Made by a program: the position numbers and the translations under genes. Below the pieces are notes generated by a model, which did not search any database, was not told the origin of the DNA, and was given only the letters and a program-made list of their open reading frames with translations. From assembly GCA_031262005.1 (NCBI GenBank), contig JAISIO010000049.1, forward strand, positions 1 to 15,243: 15,243 bases of DNA, read 5' to 3'. Source of the DNA: Bacteroidales bacterium. Its GTDB lineage: Bacteria > Bacteroidota > Bacteroidia > Bacteroidales > UBA1715. Numbering within the stretch: position 1 is the stretch's first letter; each line of letters opens with the position of its first letter. This document shows positions 1 through 5,714 of this stretch, in pieces.

Positions 1-1241
1 ACATCGAGTGTCGAACGAAGGCGTTTGCCTGCTGCATTGGTTGTGAGAGTAAAGCCTTTGCTAAGAATTGCATCTATATTATTAGTGGCAATTTGTGTTT
101 CGTATAATTGGAGTGTTTGTTTTTGTGTATTCAAAAATTGTTGTATGGCAATTTTTAGGTGCTTTTGGGACTGTTCAATGTGTTGCAACGATTGAGAAAG
201 AACAATTTGTTTGGTTTTTTCTAATTGATTTTCAAGAAATTGCAACCGTAAGGTTTCTGTTTCAATTCTATGCTTACCGTGAATTGTAAGTCGGTTGGTA
301 TTTTCTGTTAGAACAGAACGTTGTTTTTCAACCACAACGCTACATACGCTTGTTAGCCGTTGCGAAAGTTCTTGCCATTGTTGCAGAGCTGTATGTATAT
401 GGTCAATCAGAAATTCGGCAACAGCCGTAGGCGTTTTAAGAGCCGTATGTGCTGTCATATCGGCTATTGACGTGTCTTTATCGTGTCCTATGCCGGTAAT
501 TACTGGTAGCGGAAATTGCGCAATGTGTGTTGCTATAGCATAATTATCGAACCATCGCAAATCGGTTTTTGCGCCACCGCCGCGAATGATAACTACTGCG
601 TCGAAATTTTGTTCTTGTTCAAAAATGTGTTCCAATGCTGCTACTACCGATTGTTCAACTTCGGCTCCTTGCATGGCAGCATTGAAAAGTGTGGTGGAAA
701 ATTGAATGTGCAAACGATTATTGTGCAATGTGTGCATAAAATCCTGATAGCCGGCAGCAGTTTCCGATGAAATAATTGCAATGCGTTTCAAAAGCGTAGG
801 CAGTTCCAACGATTTATTCATGTCCATTACACCTTCGGCGTGCAGACGTTCAATAATTTCATGCCGCTGTTTTTCGTCCTCGCCGAGTGTATAAATAGGG
901 TCAATATTAGTAATATTCAAACTCATGCCGTAGAGAGCATGAAATTCAACAGAACATTGTACCAAAACTTTTAAACCTGCTTGCAACGGAACGCCCGTTT
1001 CGGCTTTGAAGTAACTATTGATTACAGTATAGGAGTATGCCCATATTGTGGCTCGCTGTTTTGCGGTAATTTGCGTGGTTTTTTCATTTTTTTCGATTAA
1101 CTCCAAATAGCAATGCCCCTTGAAATTAACCGAAAGTTCGTTGATCTCGGCAATTACCCACTGCGATTTGGGCAAGGCTTGCTTTAAACTTTGCTCTATT
1201 TGAGCCTGCAATTCCGAAAGTTTTATATGTGAAGTTGCCAT
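1..1241 (-). CDS. xseA: Exodeoxyribonuclease VII large subunit, C-terminus cut by window edge
   Basis: Large, catalytic subunit of exonuclease VII, which with XseB degrades single-stranded DNA from both ends in the cytoplasm. The reading frame is open from the ATG at 1241 to the left edge, giving 413 codons; the family is usually 400-450 aa, so only a short C-terminal piece is missing. The N-terminal ~100 residues (WVIAEINELSVN, FKGHCYLEL) fit the OB-fold nucleic-acid-binding domain. Family landmarks follow: SSETAAGYQDF, the IIRGGGAKTDL block (glycines ~221-223) and PVITGIGHDKDTSIAD (~246-261). A long helical coiled stretch comes next, and the C-terminal ILSKGFTLTT motif is visible just before the edge. 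The gene starts 41 nt after the upstream barrel gene on the same strand and shows no convincing promoter of its own, so co-transcription is plausible. xseB would be expected to the left, outside the window. Confidence 0.95.
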   Translation of the reverse strand, partial: MATSHIKLSELQAQIEQSLKQALPKSQWVIAEINELSVNFKGHCYLELIEKNEKTTQITAKQRATIWAYSYTVINSYFKAETGVPLQAGLKVLVQCSVEFHALYGMSLNITNIDPIYTLGEDEKQRHEIIERLHAEGVMDMNKSLELPTLLKRIAIISSETAAGYQDFMHTLHNNRLHIQFSTTLFNAAMQGAEVEQSVVAALEHIFEQEQNFDAVVIIRGGGAKTDLRWFDNYAIATHIAQFPLPVITGIGHDKDTSIADMTAHTALKTPTAVAEFLIDHIHTALQQWQELSQRLTSVCSVVVEKQRSVLTENTNRLTIHGKHRIETETLRLQFLENQLEKTKQIVLSQSLQHIEQSQKHLKIAIQQFLNTQKQTLQLYETQIATNNIDAILSKGFTLTTNAAGKRLRSTLD

Positions 1242-1282
1242 ATCTTTTCTCTCTACACTAATCGCTATTATTTAATCACTAA

Positions 1283-2518
1283 TTAAAATGCTTCAGAAAT
1301 TGTTAAATACAAACTGGTATCGCCATAACGCGCTCGGGCGTAATCTATGCGTAGATGAATTTTCTCATGTTTATTTGTTTGAAAACGTCCGCCTACACCG
1401 TACACATATTTCATTGCCTTGCCCGAAATATCGTGTAAATGACTGTGTGTGTTGCCAATGCCGCCAAATACAACCATTGAAAAACGTCCGAACAAATGGC
1501 GGCGTAATTCAGCTTGGGTAAAATATACGTATTTGTCTATATACATATATTTATTGGAAATTCCGCGCATACGTTCCGAACCGCCTAATTGATACAGTTT
1601 ATAGAACGGCATAGTGCCTTCGCTTGCGCCTGCAAACACATGTACCGCTAGTACTTGTTTTTTTAAAATAGGAATATATGTGCGAGCGTCAATCATATAA
1701 TTGTAAAATCCGTAAGAATGTTCGTTGTATTTGGGATACAGCGATAATCCTGCGGTTATGAATTGCCCACGTGTGGGAAAATGTATGTTGTCGCGGCTAT
1801 CGAATGCAATGTAAGGACCAATGCCGATTAATAGATTATTTTTTTGTTCGGGCAGCTCGTTTTCGGGCAGTACGTGTTCGTTTGATTGCACATTGTTAAT
1901 AGCGGCGTATGAAATATCGTAGGTTAATCCGGCAAAAACTTCATCGACAAAAAACGAATGCGCAAAATTACCATATACTTGTAGATGTTTGATTTCGTAT
2001 TTCTGTGGATTGCGGTTGCGTGTAGTCTGACCTATGCCATAAAATTTATCGGGCGATTGCTGAAATTGTAGGCGAGTATTGATTGCCCAACCACCGCAAG
2101 TGAACAAACTGAGTGTGGAGCGTACATTTATCCAATTGTTGGTGGAGTACGAAAGATAATTGATAATACTTGTTTTGCGTTGATATATAGATGTGTCGCG
2201 ACGCGGCAAAGTGATAGTTTGTAAAATTCCAAAAGCGAAAGCACTTGCAGGGTCGTAGCCAAACGAAGGGAAAGTGGTAACGGTGGTGCCGCCACGCTGC
2301 CATTCAAAAAGAGAGATTACCTTATCTATTGTAGTGTTAAGAAACGATGGCTTCACAAGCATCGTGTCGTTGATAAATGACGGTTTCACAAGCATCGTGT
2401 CGCCGGAAGGTGCCGAAGACAGGCTATCGGCAACGTTTTTCGTACTGTCATTTTGAGAAAAGCCGGAATATGTTGAAATCAACAAAGGAACGATTAATAT
2501 AATTAGGGCTTTTCTCAT
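1283..2518 (-). CDS. BamA/TamA (Omp85)-family outer membrane beta-barrel protein
   Basis: Exported 411-aa protein. An N-terminal signal peptide (about 1-21, ending GFSQ) is followed by a short low-complexity linker and a beta-barrel of the bacterial surface antigen/Omp85 type. Supporting motifs are GIGPYIAFDSRDN with FPTRGQF (~232-253), the substrate-lid-like LGGSERMRGI (~311-320) and YFTQAELRR (~332-340); the protein ends in phenylalanine, as outer-membrane barrels do. There is no room for POTRA domains, so this is a barrel-only member like many Bacteroidota 'BamA/TamA family' proteins, not BamA itself. The linker contains two copies of an 11-residue unit beginning DTMLVKPSF (residues 40-50 and 51-61), matched by a 33-bp nucleotide tandem repeat. 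It lies 41 nt upstream of xseA on the same strand. Transported substrate unknown. Family call is solid; specific function is not. Confidence 0.85.
   Translation of the reverse strand: MRKALIILIVPLLISTYSGFSQNDSTKNVADSLSSAPSGDTMLVKPSFINDTMLVKPSFLNTTIDKVISLFEWQRGGTTVTTFPSFGYDPASAFAFGILQTITLPRRDTSIYQRKTSIINYLSYSTNNWINVRSTLSLFTCGGWAINTRLQFQQSPDKFYGIGQTTRNRNPQKYEIKHLQVYGNFAHSFFVDEVFAGLTYDISYAAINNVQSNEHVLPENELPEQKNNLLIGIGPYIAFDSRDNIHFPTRGQFITAGLSLYPKYNEHSYGFYNYMIDARTYIPILKKQVLAVHVFAGASEGTMPFYKLYQLGGSERMRGISNKYMYIDKYVYFTQAELRRHLFGRFSMVVFGGIGNTHSHLHDISGKAMKYVYGVGGRFQTNKHEKIHLRIDYARARYGDTSLYLTISEAF
2349..2402. repeat. In-frame 33-bp tandem duplication inside the barrel gene
   Basis: A 21-nt block at 2349-2369 recurs at 2382-2402 with one mismatch, a period of 33 bp. 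It encodes two consecutive 11-residue units (DTMLVKPSFIN, then DTMLVKPSFLN) in the periplasmic linker between signal peptide and barrel. Because the period is a multiple of three, copy-number change would lengthen or shorten the linker without breaking the frame. Confidence 0.85.
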
Positions 2519-2638
2519 AGTGTATGTAGAATGTTTTTAAACGAGATTGCTCCGTTGCTTGCAATGATACTACTGTGGAGTGTGTTTATCGTTGCGAGAA
2601 ACGAAGCAATATAAGTGTTTGAAAAATCTATAAACCTG

Positions 2639-3136
2639 TTATCTGCGTTTTCCTCCGGGTTTTACTCGTTTACCGAATGTTTCGCGTGTTTTGTCTTGTT
2701 GTTTTTCTGCTTTTCGTGCTTTTTTGTCGGCTTGGCGAGCTGCAGGGCTTTTCAGTTTTCTCTTCAGTTTTTTCGATTGAGATTTCAATTTGGAATGATG
2801 TGAATTTCTTTCCGATTTTTTCATGCGTTTCACAGTTTTGTTACTGTTCAGTTTCGCACGACGTTCGTCATAGCGTTTTTCACGGTCTCTTTCGTTTTTC
2901 TTTGCAGCTCTTGCTTGCTCTTTTTTACTCAAATGGGTACTTTTGTTTGCACCTTTTTTGAAAGAATCTTTGCTTTTGGGCGCATCTGCTTTTCCTCCGC
3001 TCGATTCTTGTTTAGGAGCTCTGAATTTTTCTTTTCGCACTCCGCCTCCCGAAGTATTATCATCGTCATATTGTGCATACAGTGCATTGCTTGCAAAAAA
3101 TAAAACACCAAATAGTAGTAAAACTTTAATTCTCAT
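2639..3136 (-). CDS. Small, highly basic exported protein of unknown function
   Basis: I do not recognise a family. With the start at 3136 the product is 165 aa: a clear signal peptide (MRIKVLLLFGVLFFASNALYAQ region, ~22 residues), a short acidic/glycine patch (YDDDNTSGGG), then ~130 residues very rich in lysine and arginine. By my count about 51 of 143 mature residues are K or R; there are few hydrophobic residues, and the end is KPGGKRR. It is probably disordered or helical and exported to the periplasm or beyond; binding to a polyanion is only a guess. An in-frame ATG lies nine codons upstream (3163), but a TATCTTTG -7 element at 3161-3168 would place transcription start near 3155, below that ATG, and the shorter form begins exactly at the signal peptide, so I chose 3136. 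The barrel gene follows 120 nt downstream. Confidence 0.7.
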   Translation of the reverse strand: MRIKVLLLFGVLFFASNALYAQYDDDNTSGGGVRKEKFRAPKQESSGGKADAPKSKDSFKKGANKSTHLSKKEQARAAKKNERDREKRYDERRAKLNSNKTVKRMKKSERNSHHSKLKSQSKKLKRKLKSPAARQADKKARKAEKQQDKTRETFGKRVKPGGKRR

Positions 3137-3160
3137 ATACCCATTTATTAAAATACCCTG

Positions 3161-3168
3161 CAAAGATA
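3161..3168 (-). promoter_or_regulatory. Probable -7 promoter element of the basic exported protein gene
   Basis: On the minus strand the sequence is TATCTTTG, a match to the Bacteroidota -7 consensus TAnnTTTG, 25 nt above the chosen ATG at 3136. No good TTTG -33 box is visible at 19-21 nt spacing, so the assignment rests on the -7 box alone. Confidence 0.4.
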
Positions 3169-3235
3169 TACATTTAATTTATTTATTGTAAGGTTGTTAA
3201 TAAGTAGTTGAAAATCTTCGATTGTATGGACAGTT

Positions 3236-3490
3236 TTAAAAATATGGTTCCGAATCCTGTTTAATCACCGCTGATTTGGTCGTTGAGCGGAGCCGAAACG
3301 ACATTTTTAGAAGTTCTTTATTACCAATAGTTACGAGGAAAATTTGAGAAACAAAATTTCTGCATTCAAAGTCGAAACTCATGCTCGAAATGCTGTCAAT
3401 TTGGTTATGCAAACCACTTTTGGATTGAACAAAAAACAAACATTCTCGGACTTCACGGGATTTGTCTTTTAGACTTTTTGAAAAAGACAT
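3236..3490 (-). CDS. Doubtful 84-codon ORF downstream of thiE
   Basis: An ATG-initiated frame begins 19 nt after the thiE stop and could be read from the same transcript. The predicted protein resembles no family I know, has no hydrophobic signal or domain-like motif, and its last quarter is encoded by a REP-like palindrome (3279-3302), which suggests that part of it is intergenic repeat DNA. It may equally be a non-coding 3' tail of the thi operon. Listed because it is the only open frame between thiE and the basic exported protein gene. Confidence 0.25.
   Translation of the reverse strand: MSFSKSLKDKSREVRECLFFVQSKSGLHNQIDSISSMSFDFECRNFVSQIFLVTIGNKELLKMSFRLRSTTKSAVIKQDSEPYF
3279..3302. repeat. 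REP-like palindrome (GTCGTT...AACGAC)
   Basis: The 24-nt sequence has a nested inverted repeat: GTCGTT (3279-3284) pairs with AACGAC (3297-3302), and inside it CGG (3288-3290) pairs with CCG (3293-3295). It is markedly more GC-rich than its surroundings and matches the general form of short 'GTTGAGCGGAGNCGAAAC' palindromes that recur between genes in many bacterial genomes. Repetition in this genome cannot be seen from one window. Confidence 0.55.
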
Positions 3491-3509
3491 CGTTTGTTTC
3501 CTTTAACTG

Positions 3510-4145
3510 TTATCTACAGTGTTTTTTAAACAATTGTTTAATTTCTTTCGCAGATTTCTCCACATCTTTTTGTGAAACAATTGCCGAAACAATAGCAATA
3601 CCGTCAATTCCGATACCCTTAAAATTCGGAATTGTATTCTTGTTAATTCCACCAATTACAACAATCGGAATTTGTATGTTTTTGCGGATTAATCTCAGCT
3701 CTTCTAAAGACGTTACGCTTGCATCTGTTTTCGTTCCAGTTGCGTACATTGCACCTACGCCGAGGTAGTCTGCACTTGCATTCACGGCATTTTTTGCATC
3801 AGTTACATTGCTTGCCGAAACGCCTATAATCATATTCTCGCCAACGATTTTTCGCACAATTTCACAGGGCAAATCCGACTGCCCGATATGCACACCTTCT
3901 GCATTTATGGCGAGTGCAACGTCAATTCTATCATTGATAATCAAGGGGATATTTGCTTTTTTTGTTATCTCGTGCACACGTTTTGCAAGTTCAAAAAATT
4001 CTCGTGAAGAACTATTCTTTTCACGCAACTGCACAACGGTACAGCCGCCTTGTATGGATTTTAAAACAGATTCCTCAATGGTTTTACTGCTCATTAAATC
4101 TCTGTCAGTTACGAGATATACACTATAATCAATTGTGTTTTTCAT
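3510..4145 (-). CDS. thiE: Thiamine-phosphate synthase
   Basis: Cytoplasmic TIM-barrel enzyme that condenses HMP pyrophosphate with hydroxyethylthiazole phosphate to give thiamine monophosphate and pyrophosphate. At 211 aa it is full length. The strand-by-strand motifs are all present: YLVTDR (10-15), VVQLREK (37-43), LIINDRIDVA (68-77, carrying the Mg/pyrophosphate-binding N-D pair), GVHIGQSDLP (84-93), DYLGVGAMYATGTKTDA (126-142; the usual 'GPifpTxTK' region with MYATGTKTDA), PIVVIGGI (160-167) and GIDGIAIVSAI (179-189). The GPiF phenylalanine position is replaced here by AMY, a common variant. The start codon overlaps the 3' end of thiM by 17 nt, so the two are translated from one mRNA and act in consecutive steps. 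Confidence 0.95.
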   Translation of the reverse strand: MKNTIDYSVYLVTDRDLMSSKTIEESVLKSIQGGCTVVQLREKNSSSREFFELAKRVHEITKKANIPLIINDRIDVALAINAEGVHIGQSDLPCEIVRKIVGENMIIGVSASNVTDAKNAVNASADYLGVGAMYATGTKTDASVTSLEELRLIRKNIQIPIVVIGGINKNTIPNFKGIGIDGIAIVSAIVSQKDVEKSAKEIKQLFKKHCR

Positions 4146-4947
4146 TGATTTTCGCTCTTTGCTCTACAATTTTTCCGTCAATTTTACTCATTGCATCATG
4201 GAGTGCGGCACGAAAACTGCCATTGCCGAGATGTCCGTTTTTTTCAAATGCAATTTCGCCTGCAATTCCCATTGAAAGAATTGCTCCAACCGTAGATTCA
4301 AAAGCATTTTCGGGATTTGCTCCTATAAATGAACCAATTAATGATGTACACATACAGCCTGTACCTGTTAAATTTCCCAACATTTCAACGCCGTTTTGAA
4401 TTGTAACAACTCGTTTTCCGTCAGAAATAACGTCAATTTTTCCTGTTACTGCAACAACACAATGTAATCTTTTAGCGAGATTTGCAACAATAATTTCGGT
4501 GTCATTGCTGCTTAGAATATCGTTTTCTGAGGCATCAACACCTTTTGTTTCCGACTGCAAACCTGCAAGATAGCGTATTTCGGAAATATTTCCCCGAACA
4601 ACCGAAAATGTAACTTCGTTCAAAAGTTTCTCCGCAGTTTTGTTTCTCAAACCCGACGCACCAACCCCCACAGGGTCAAAGACAACGGGAATTCCCTTTT
4701 CGTTTGCGGTTTTCCCGCTTGCAAGCATTGCTTGAATTGTGCGAGAATTAAGCGTTCCCATATTCAAAACAACCGCCGAAGAAATAGAGGAAATATCAAC
4801 AGCATCTTCTGGTTCGTCCGCCATCACAGGAGAAGCACCGATTGCAAGCGTGATGTTTGCACAGTCATTAACCGTAACGTAATTTGTTATGTGATGTACA
4901 AGAGGTTTTTTCTCGCGTAAGTTTTCGATTACATTTTTGAGGTCCAT
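4129..4947 (-). CDS. thiM: Hydroxyethylthiazole kinase
   Basis: Salvage enzyme that phosphorylates 4-methyl-5-(2-hydroxyethyl)thiazole with ATP, making the thiazole substrate of ThiE. The 272-aa length matches the ribokinase-like family. Motifs: PLVHHITNYVTVNDCAN (15-31, thiazole pocket), PVMADEPED (40-48), VVFDPVGVGAS (88-98), RGNISEI (118-124), AVTGKIDVISDG (166-177) and NLTGTGCMCTS (192-202), where the anion-hole GTGC puts the conserved cysteine at 198. Starts 1 nt after the stop of the upstream CBM48-like gene and overlaps thiE, so the three form a tightly coupled operon. thiD is absent from the window, so HMP-PP must come from elsewhere. No TPP riboswitch is visible in the short leader. 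Confidence 0.95.
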   Translation of the reverse strand: MDLKNVIENLREKKPLVHHITNYVTVNDCANITLAIGASPVMADEPEDAVDISSISSAVVLNMGTLNSRTIQAMLASGKTANEKGIPVVFDPVGVGASGLRNKTAEKLLNEVTFSVVRGNISEIRYLAGLQSETKGVDASENDILSSNDTEIIVANLAKRLHCVVAVTGKIDVISDGKRVVTIQNGVEMLGNLTGTGCMCTSLIGSFIGANPENAFESTVGAILSMGIAGEIAFEKNGHLGNGSFRAALHDAMSKIDGKIVEQRAKINEKHN

Positions 4948-4948
4948 T

Positions 4949-5251
4949 TTATTTGTACGTTTTTACTACTGAATTGTATTCGCCCAAACCATTCGGGGCA
5001 TAACCTTCGGTTTCGGGGTCGTTTTCCCAGCGAGTGCCGTCAATCACAAATTTATATTGAAATTCCTTACCCACTGGAAGAGCAATGCTTACCGAACCTA
5101 AATTTTTAATTATTTTGAATGCCAATGCTTCGGTGTCCCAATTATTAAATTCGCCGGCAACTGCAGCTTTTTTTGCTCCTGCTAATAAATCGGCTGAAAT
5201 TGTGAATGTAACTTTGCAATCGACACTTGTTCTCGGAAATGTTTTTTTTAT
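4949..5251 (-). CDS. Small glycogen-binding (CBM48/AMPK-beta)-like protein, no standard start codon
   Basis: First gene of the thiM-thiE transcript. The frame reads an early-set beta-sandwich domain: CKVTFTISADLLAGAKKAAV, then AGEFNNWD (the hallmark 'GxFNxW' of glycogen-binding modules), then EFQYKFVIDGTRWENDP and NGLGEYNSVVKTYK. This matches the ~100-aa 'glycogen-binding domain' proteins of Bacteroidota. The frame contains no ATG anywhere, and no GTG or TTG lies upstream of the domain. The best candidate start is the ATA at 5249-5251 followed by KKTF, which gives exactly 100 aa and the usual N-terminal pattern; an in-frame TAA near 5290 closes the frame above. Either a rare AUA/non-canonical start is used, or the ATG has been lost and the gene is dying. 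An A8 run (5242-5249) just inside the start adds frameshift risk. Stop is 1 nt before thiM. Confidence 0.7.
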   Translation of the reverse strand: MKKTFPRTSVDCKVTFTISADLLAGAKKAAVAGEFNNWDTEALAFKIIKNLGSVSIALPVGKEFQYKFVIDGTRWENDPETEGYAPNGLGEYNSVVKTYK

Positions 5252-5255
5252 GGTA

Positions 5256-5299
5256 TTTGAAAGGTTTAATGTTACGTTTTGAAAGGTTTAATGTTACGT
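5256..5299. repeat. Perfect 22-bp tandem duplication in the operon leader
   Basis: The 22-nt unit at 5256-5277 is repeated without mismatch at 5278-5299. It occupies nearly the whole leader between the promoter (5317-5347) and the CBM48-like frame. 22 is not a multiple of three, so the duplication would shift any frame that crossed it. Perfect identity suggests it is recent. Confidence 0.9.
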
Positions 5300-5316
5300 A
5301 TAGTATTGTTCTAAGG

Positions 5317-5347
5317 CAAATATATACATTATTTATAATACGTCAAA
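5317..5347 (-). promoter_or_regulatory. Promoter of the CBM48-like/thiM/thiE operon
   Basis: On the minus strand TTTG (5344-5347), a 19-nt spacer and TATATTTG (5317-5324) match the Bacteroidota sigma consensus TTTG-N19-TAnnTTTG at every fixed position. Transcription would start near 5311, giving a leader of about 60 nt, too short for a TPP riboswitch. Confidence 0.7.
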
Positions 5348-5452
5348 TAATTATTCTTGTTTTTCCTTGAATAGCTATTGTCTTATTTTACAGATAAGTA
5401 ACACGGAATAATTGGATATAATCGAAATTCTATAAAAATAATTGCAAAGTTA

Positions 5453-5483
5453 TTTGTTTGTGAATTATTTTGTTGTATATTTG
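5453..5483 (+). promoter_or_regulatory. Promoter of the candidate non-coding RNA
   Basis: TTTG (5453-5456), 19-nt spacer, TATATTTG (5476-5483): every fixed position of the Bacteroidota consensus is matched. Transcription would start around 5488-5491, just before a 10-bp hairpin and more than 220 nt above the kinase ATG. Confidence 0.65.
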
Positions 5484-5488
5484 CATCA

Positions 5489-5689
5489 TAAAAAAATATG
5501 ACGAATATCATATTTTTAATAAGAGTTCAAAGTAGATAATTCAAAATCGCATAAAATACGGGCAGTCGACTTCTCTTTTTTCATGGTGTTGCGACTTTTT
5601 CATGATTGGTTATGTGGTGTTTTGAGCTAAGGTAAAGTTGGTTGCATTAAGACTGCCCGTTTTCAACTTGCCTTAGCTCAATTTTTTTT
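5489..5689 (+). ncRNA. Candidate ~200-nt structured RNA with interleaved (pseudoknot-type) stems
   Basis: A stand-alone transcription unit without a coding frame: consensus promoter just upstream, strong intrinsic terminator at the end. Elements in order: 5' hairpin AAAAATATGA (5492-5501) with TCATATTTTT (5508-5517). Arm A ACGGGCAGTC (5558-5567) is perfectly complementary to A' GACTGCCCGT (5651-5660). Arm B TTGAGCTAAGG plus AAGTTG (5622-5632, 5635-5640) is complementary to B' CAACTT plus CCTTAGCTCAA (5664-5669, 5671-5681). The order is A-B-A'-B', so A' sits in the loop of the B hairpin. A shorter rival pairing AGTCG (5564-5568) with CGACT (5592-5596) would break A-A'. It does not match tmRNA, SRP RNA, RNase P RNA or the 6S end-to-end stem by eye. 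Alternative: an attenuator-like leader of the kinase gene, but that gene appears to have its own promoter. Confidence 0.5.
5622..5689 (+). terminator. Intrinsic terminator of the candidate RNA
   Basis: An 11-bp outer stem (5622-5632 with 5671-5681) and a 6-bp inner stem (5635-5640 with 5664-5669), separated by a small TA/G internal loop, are followed directly by eight T residues (5682-5689). The 23-nt apical loop is unusually long and contains the 10-nt A' arm complementary to 5558-5567. Confidence 0.75.
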
Positions 5690-5696
5690 ATATTTG
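5667..5696 (+). promoter_or_regulatory. Probable promoter of the histidine kinase gene
   Basis: A perfect -7 box TATATTTG (5689-5696) follows CTTG (5667-5670) by 18 nt, a three-of-four match to the -33 box. Start of transcription near 5702 would leave a leader of about 13 nt. The promoter overlaps the terminator stem and its T-tract, so the upstream RNA and the kinase would be separate but closely abutted units. Confidence 0.5.
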
Positions 5697-5714
5697 TACA
5701 CATAAAAATGACAC

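Larger units (their letters stand above)
5252..5714. other. 463-bp gene-free region between the thi operon and the kinase
   Basis: Divergent, very AT-rich spacer. It holds, from left to right, the duplicated thi leader, the minus-strand operon promoter, about 105 bp (5348-5452) in which I see nothing, a plus-strand promoter (5453-5483), a candidate ~200-nt structured RNA ending in a terminator (5489-5689) and the probable kinase promoter (5667-5696). No credible protein-coding frame crosses 5490-5700. Confidence 0.8.

Noticed and set aside
95..770. Three plus-strand frames of 64-84 codons
   Set aside because: All are antisense to xseA, whose motifs are continuous across the region.
2046..2303. 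85-codon minus-strand frame
   Set aside because: Same strand, different frame within the Omp85-like gene; His/Arg-rich out-of-frame translation.
3478..4399. Plus-strand frames of 96-148 codons
   Set aside because: Antisense shadows of thiE and thiM.
5252..5316. TPP riboswitch upstream of the thi operon
   Set aside because: The leader after the promoter is about 60 nt, AT-rich and mostly a 22-bp duplication; the conserved CUGAGA and THI-box elements are absent.
5489..5689. tmRNA, 6S, SRP or RNase P RNA
   Set aside because: Too short for tmRNA/RNase P, no CCA or tRNA-like ends, no SRP GGAA loop motif, and no pairing between the two ends as in 6S RNA.
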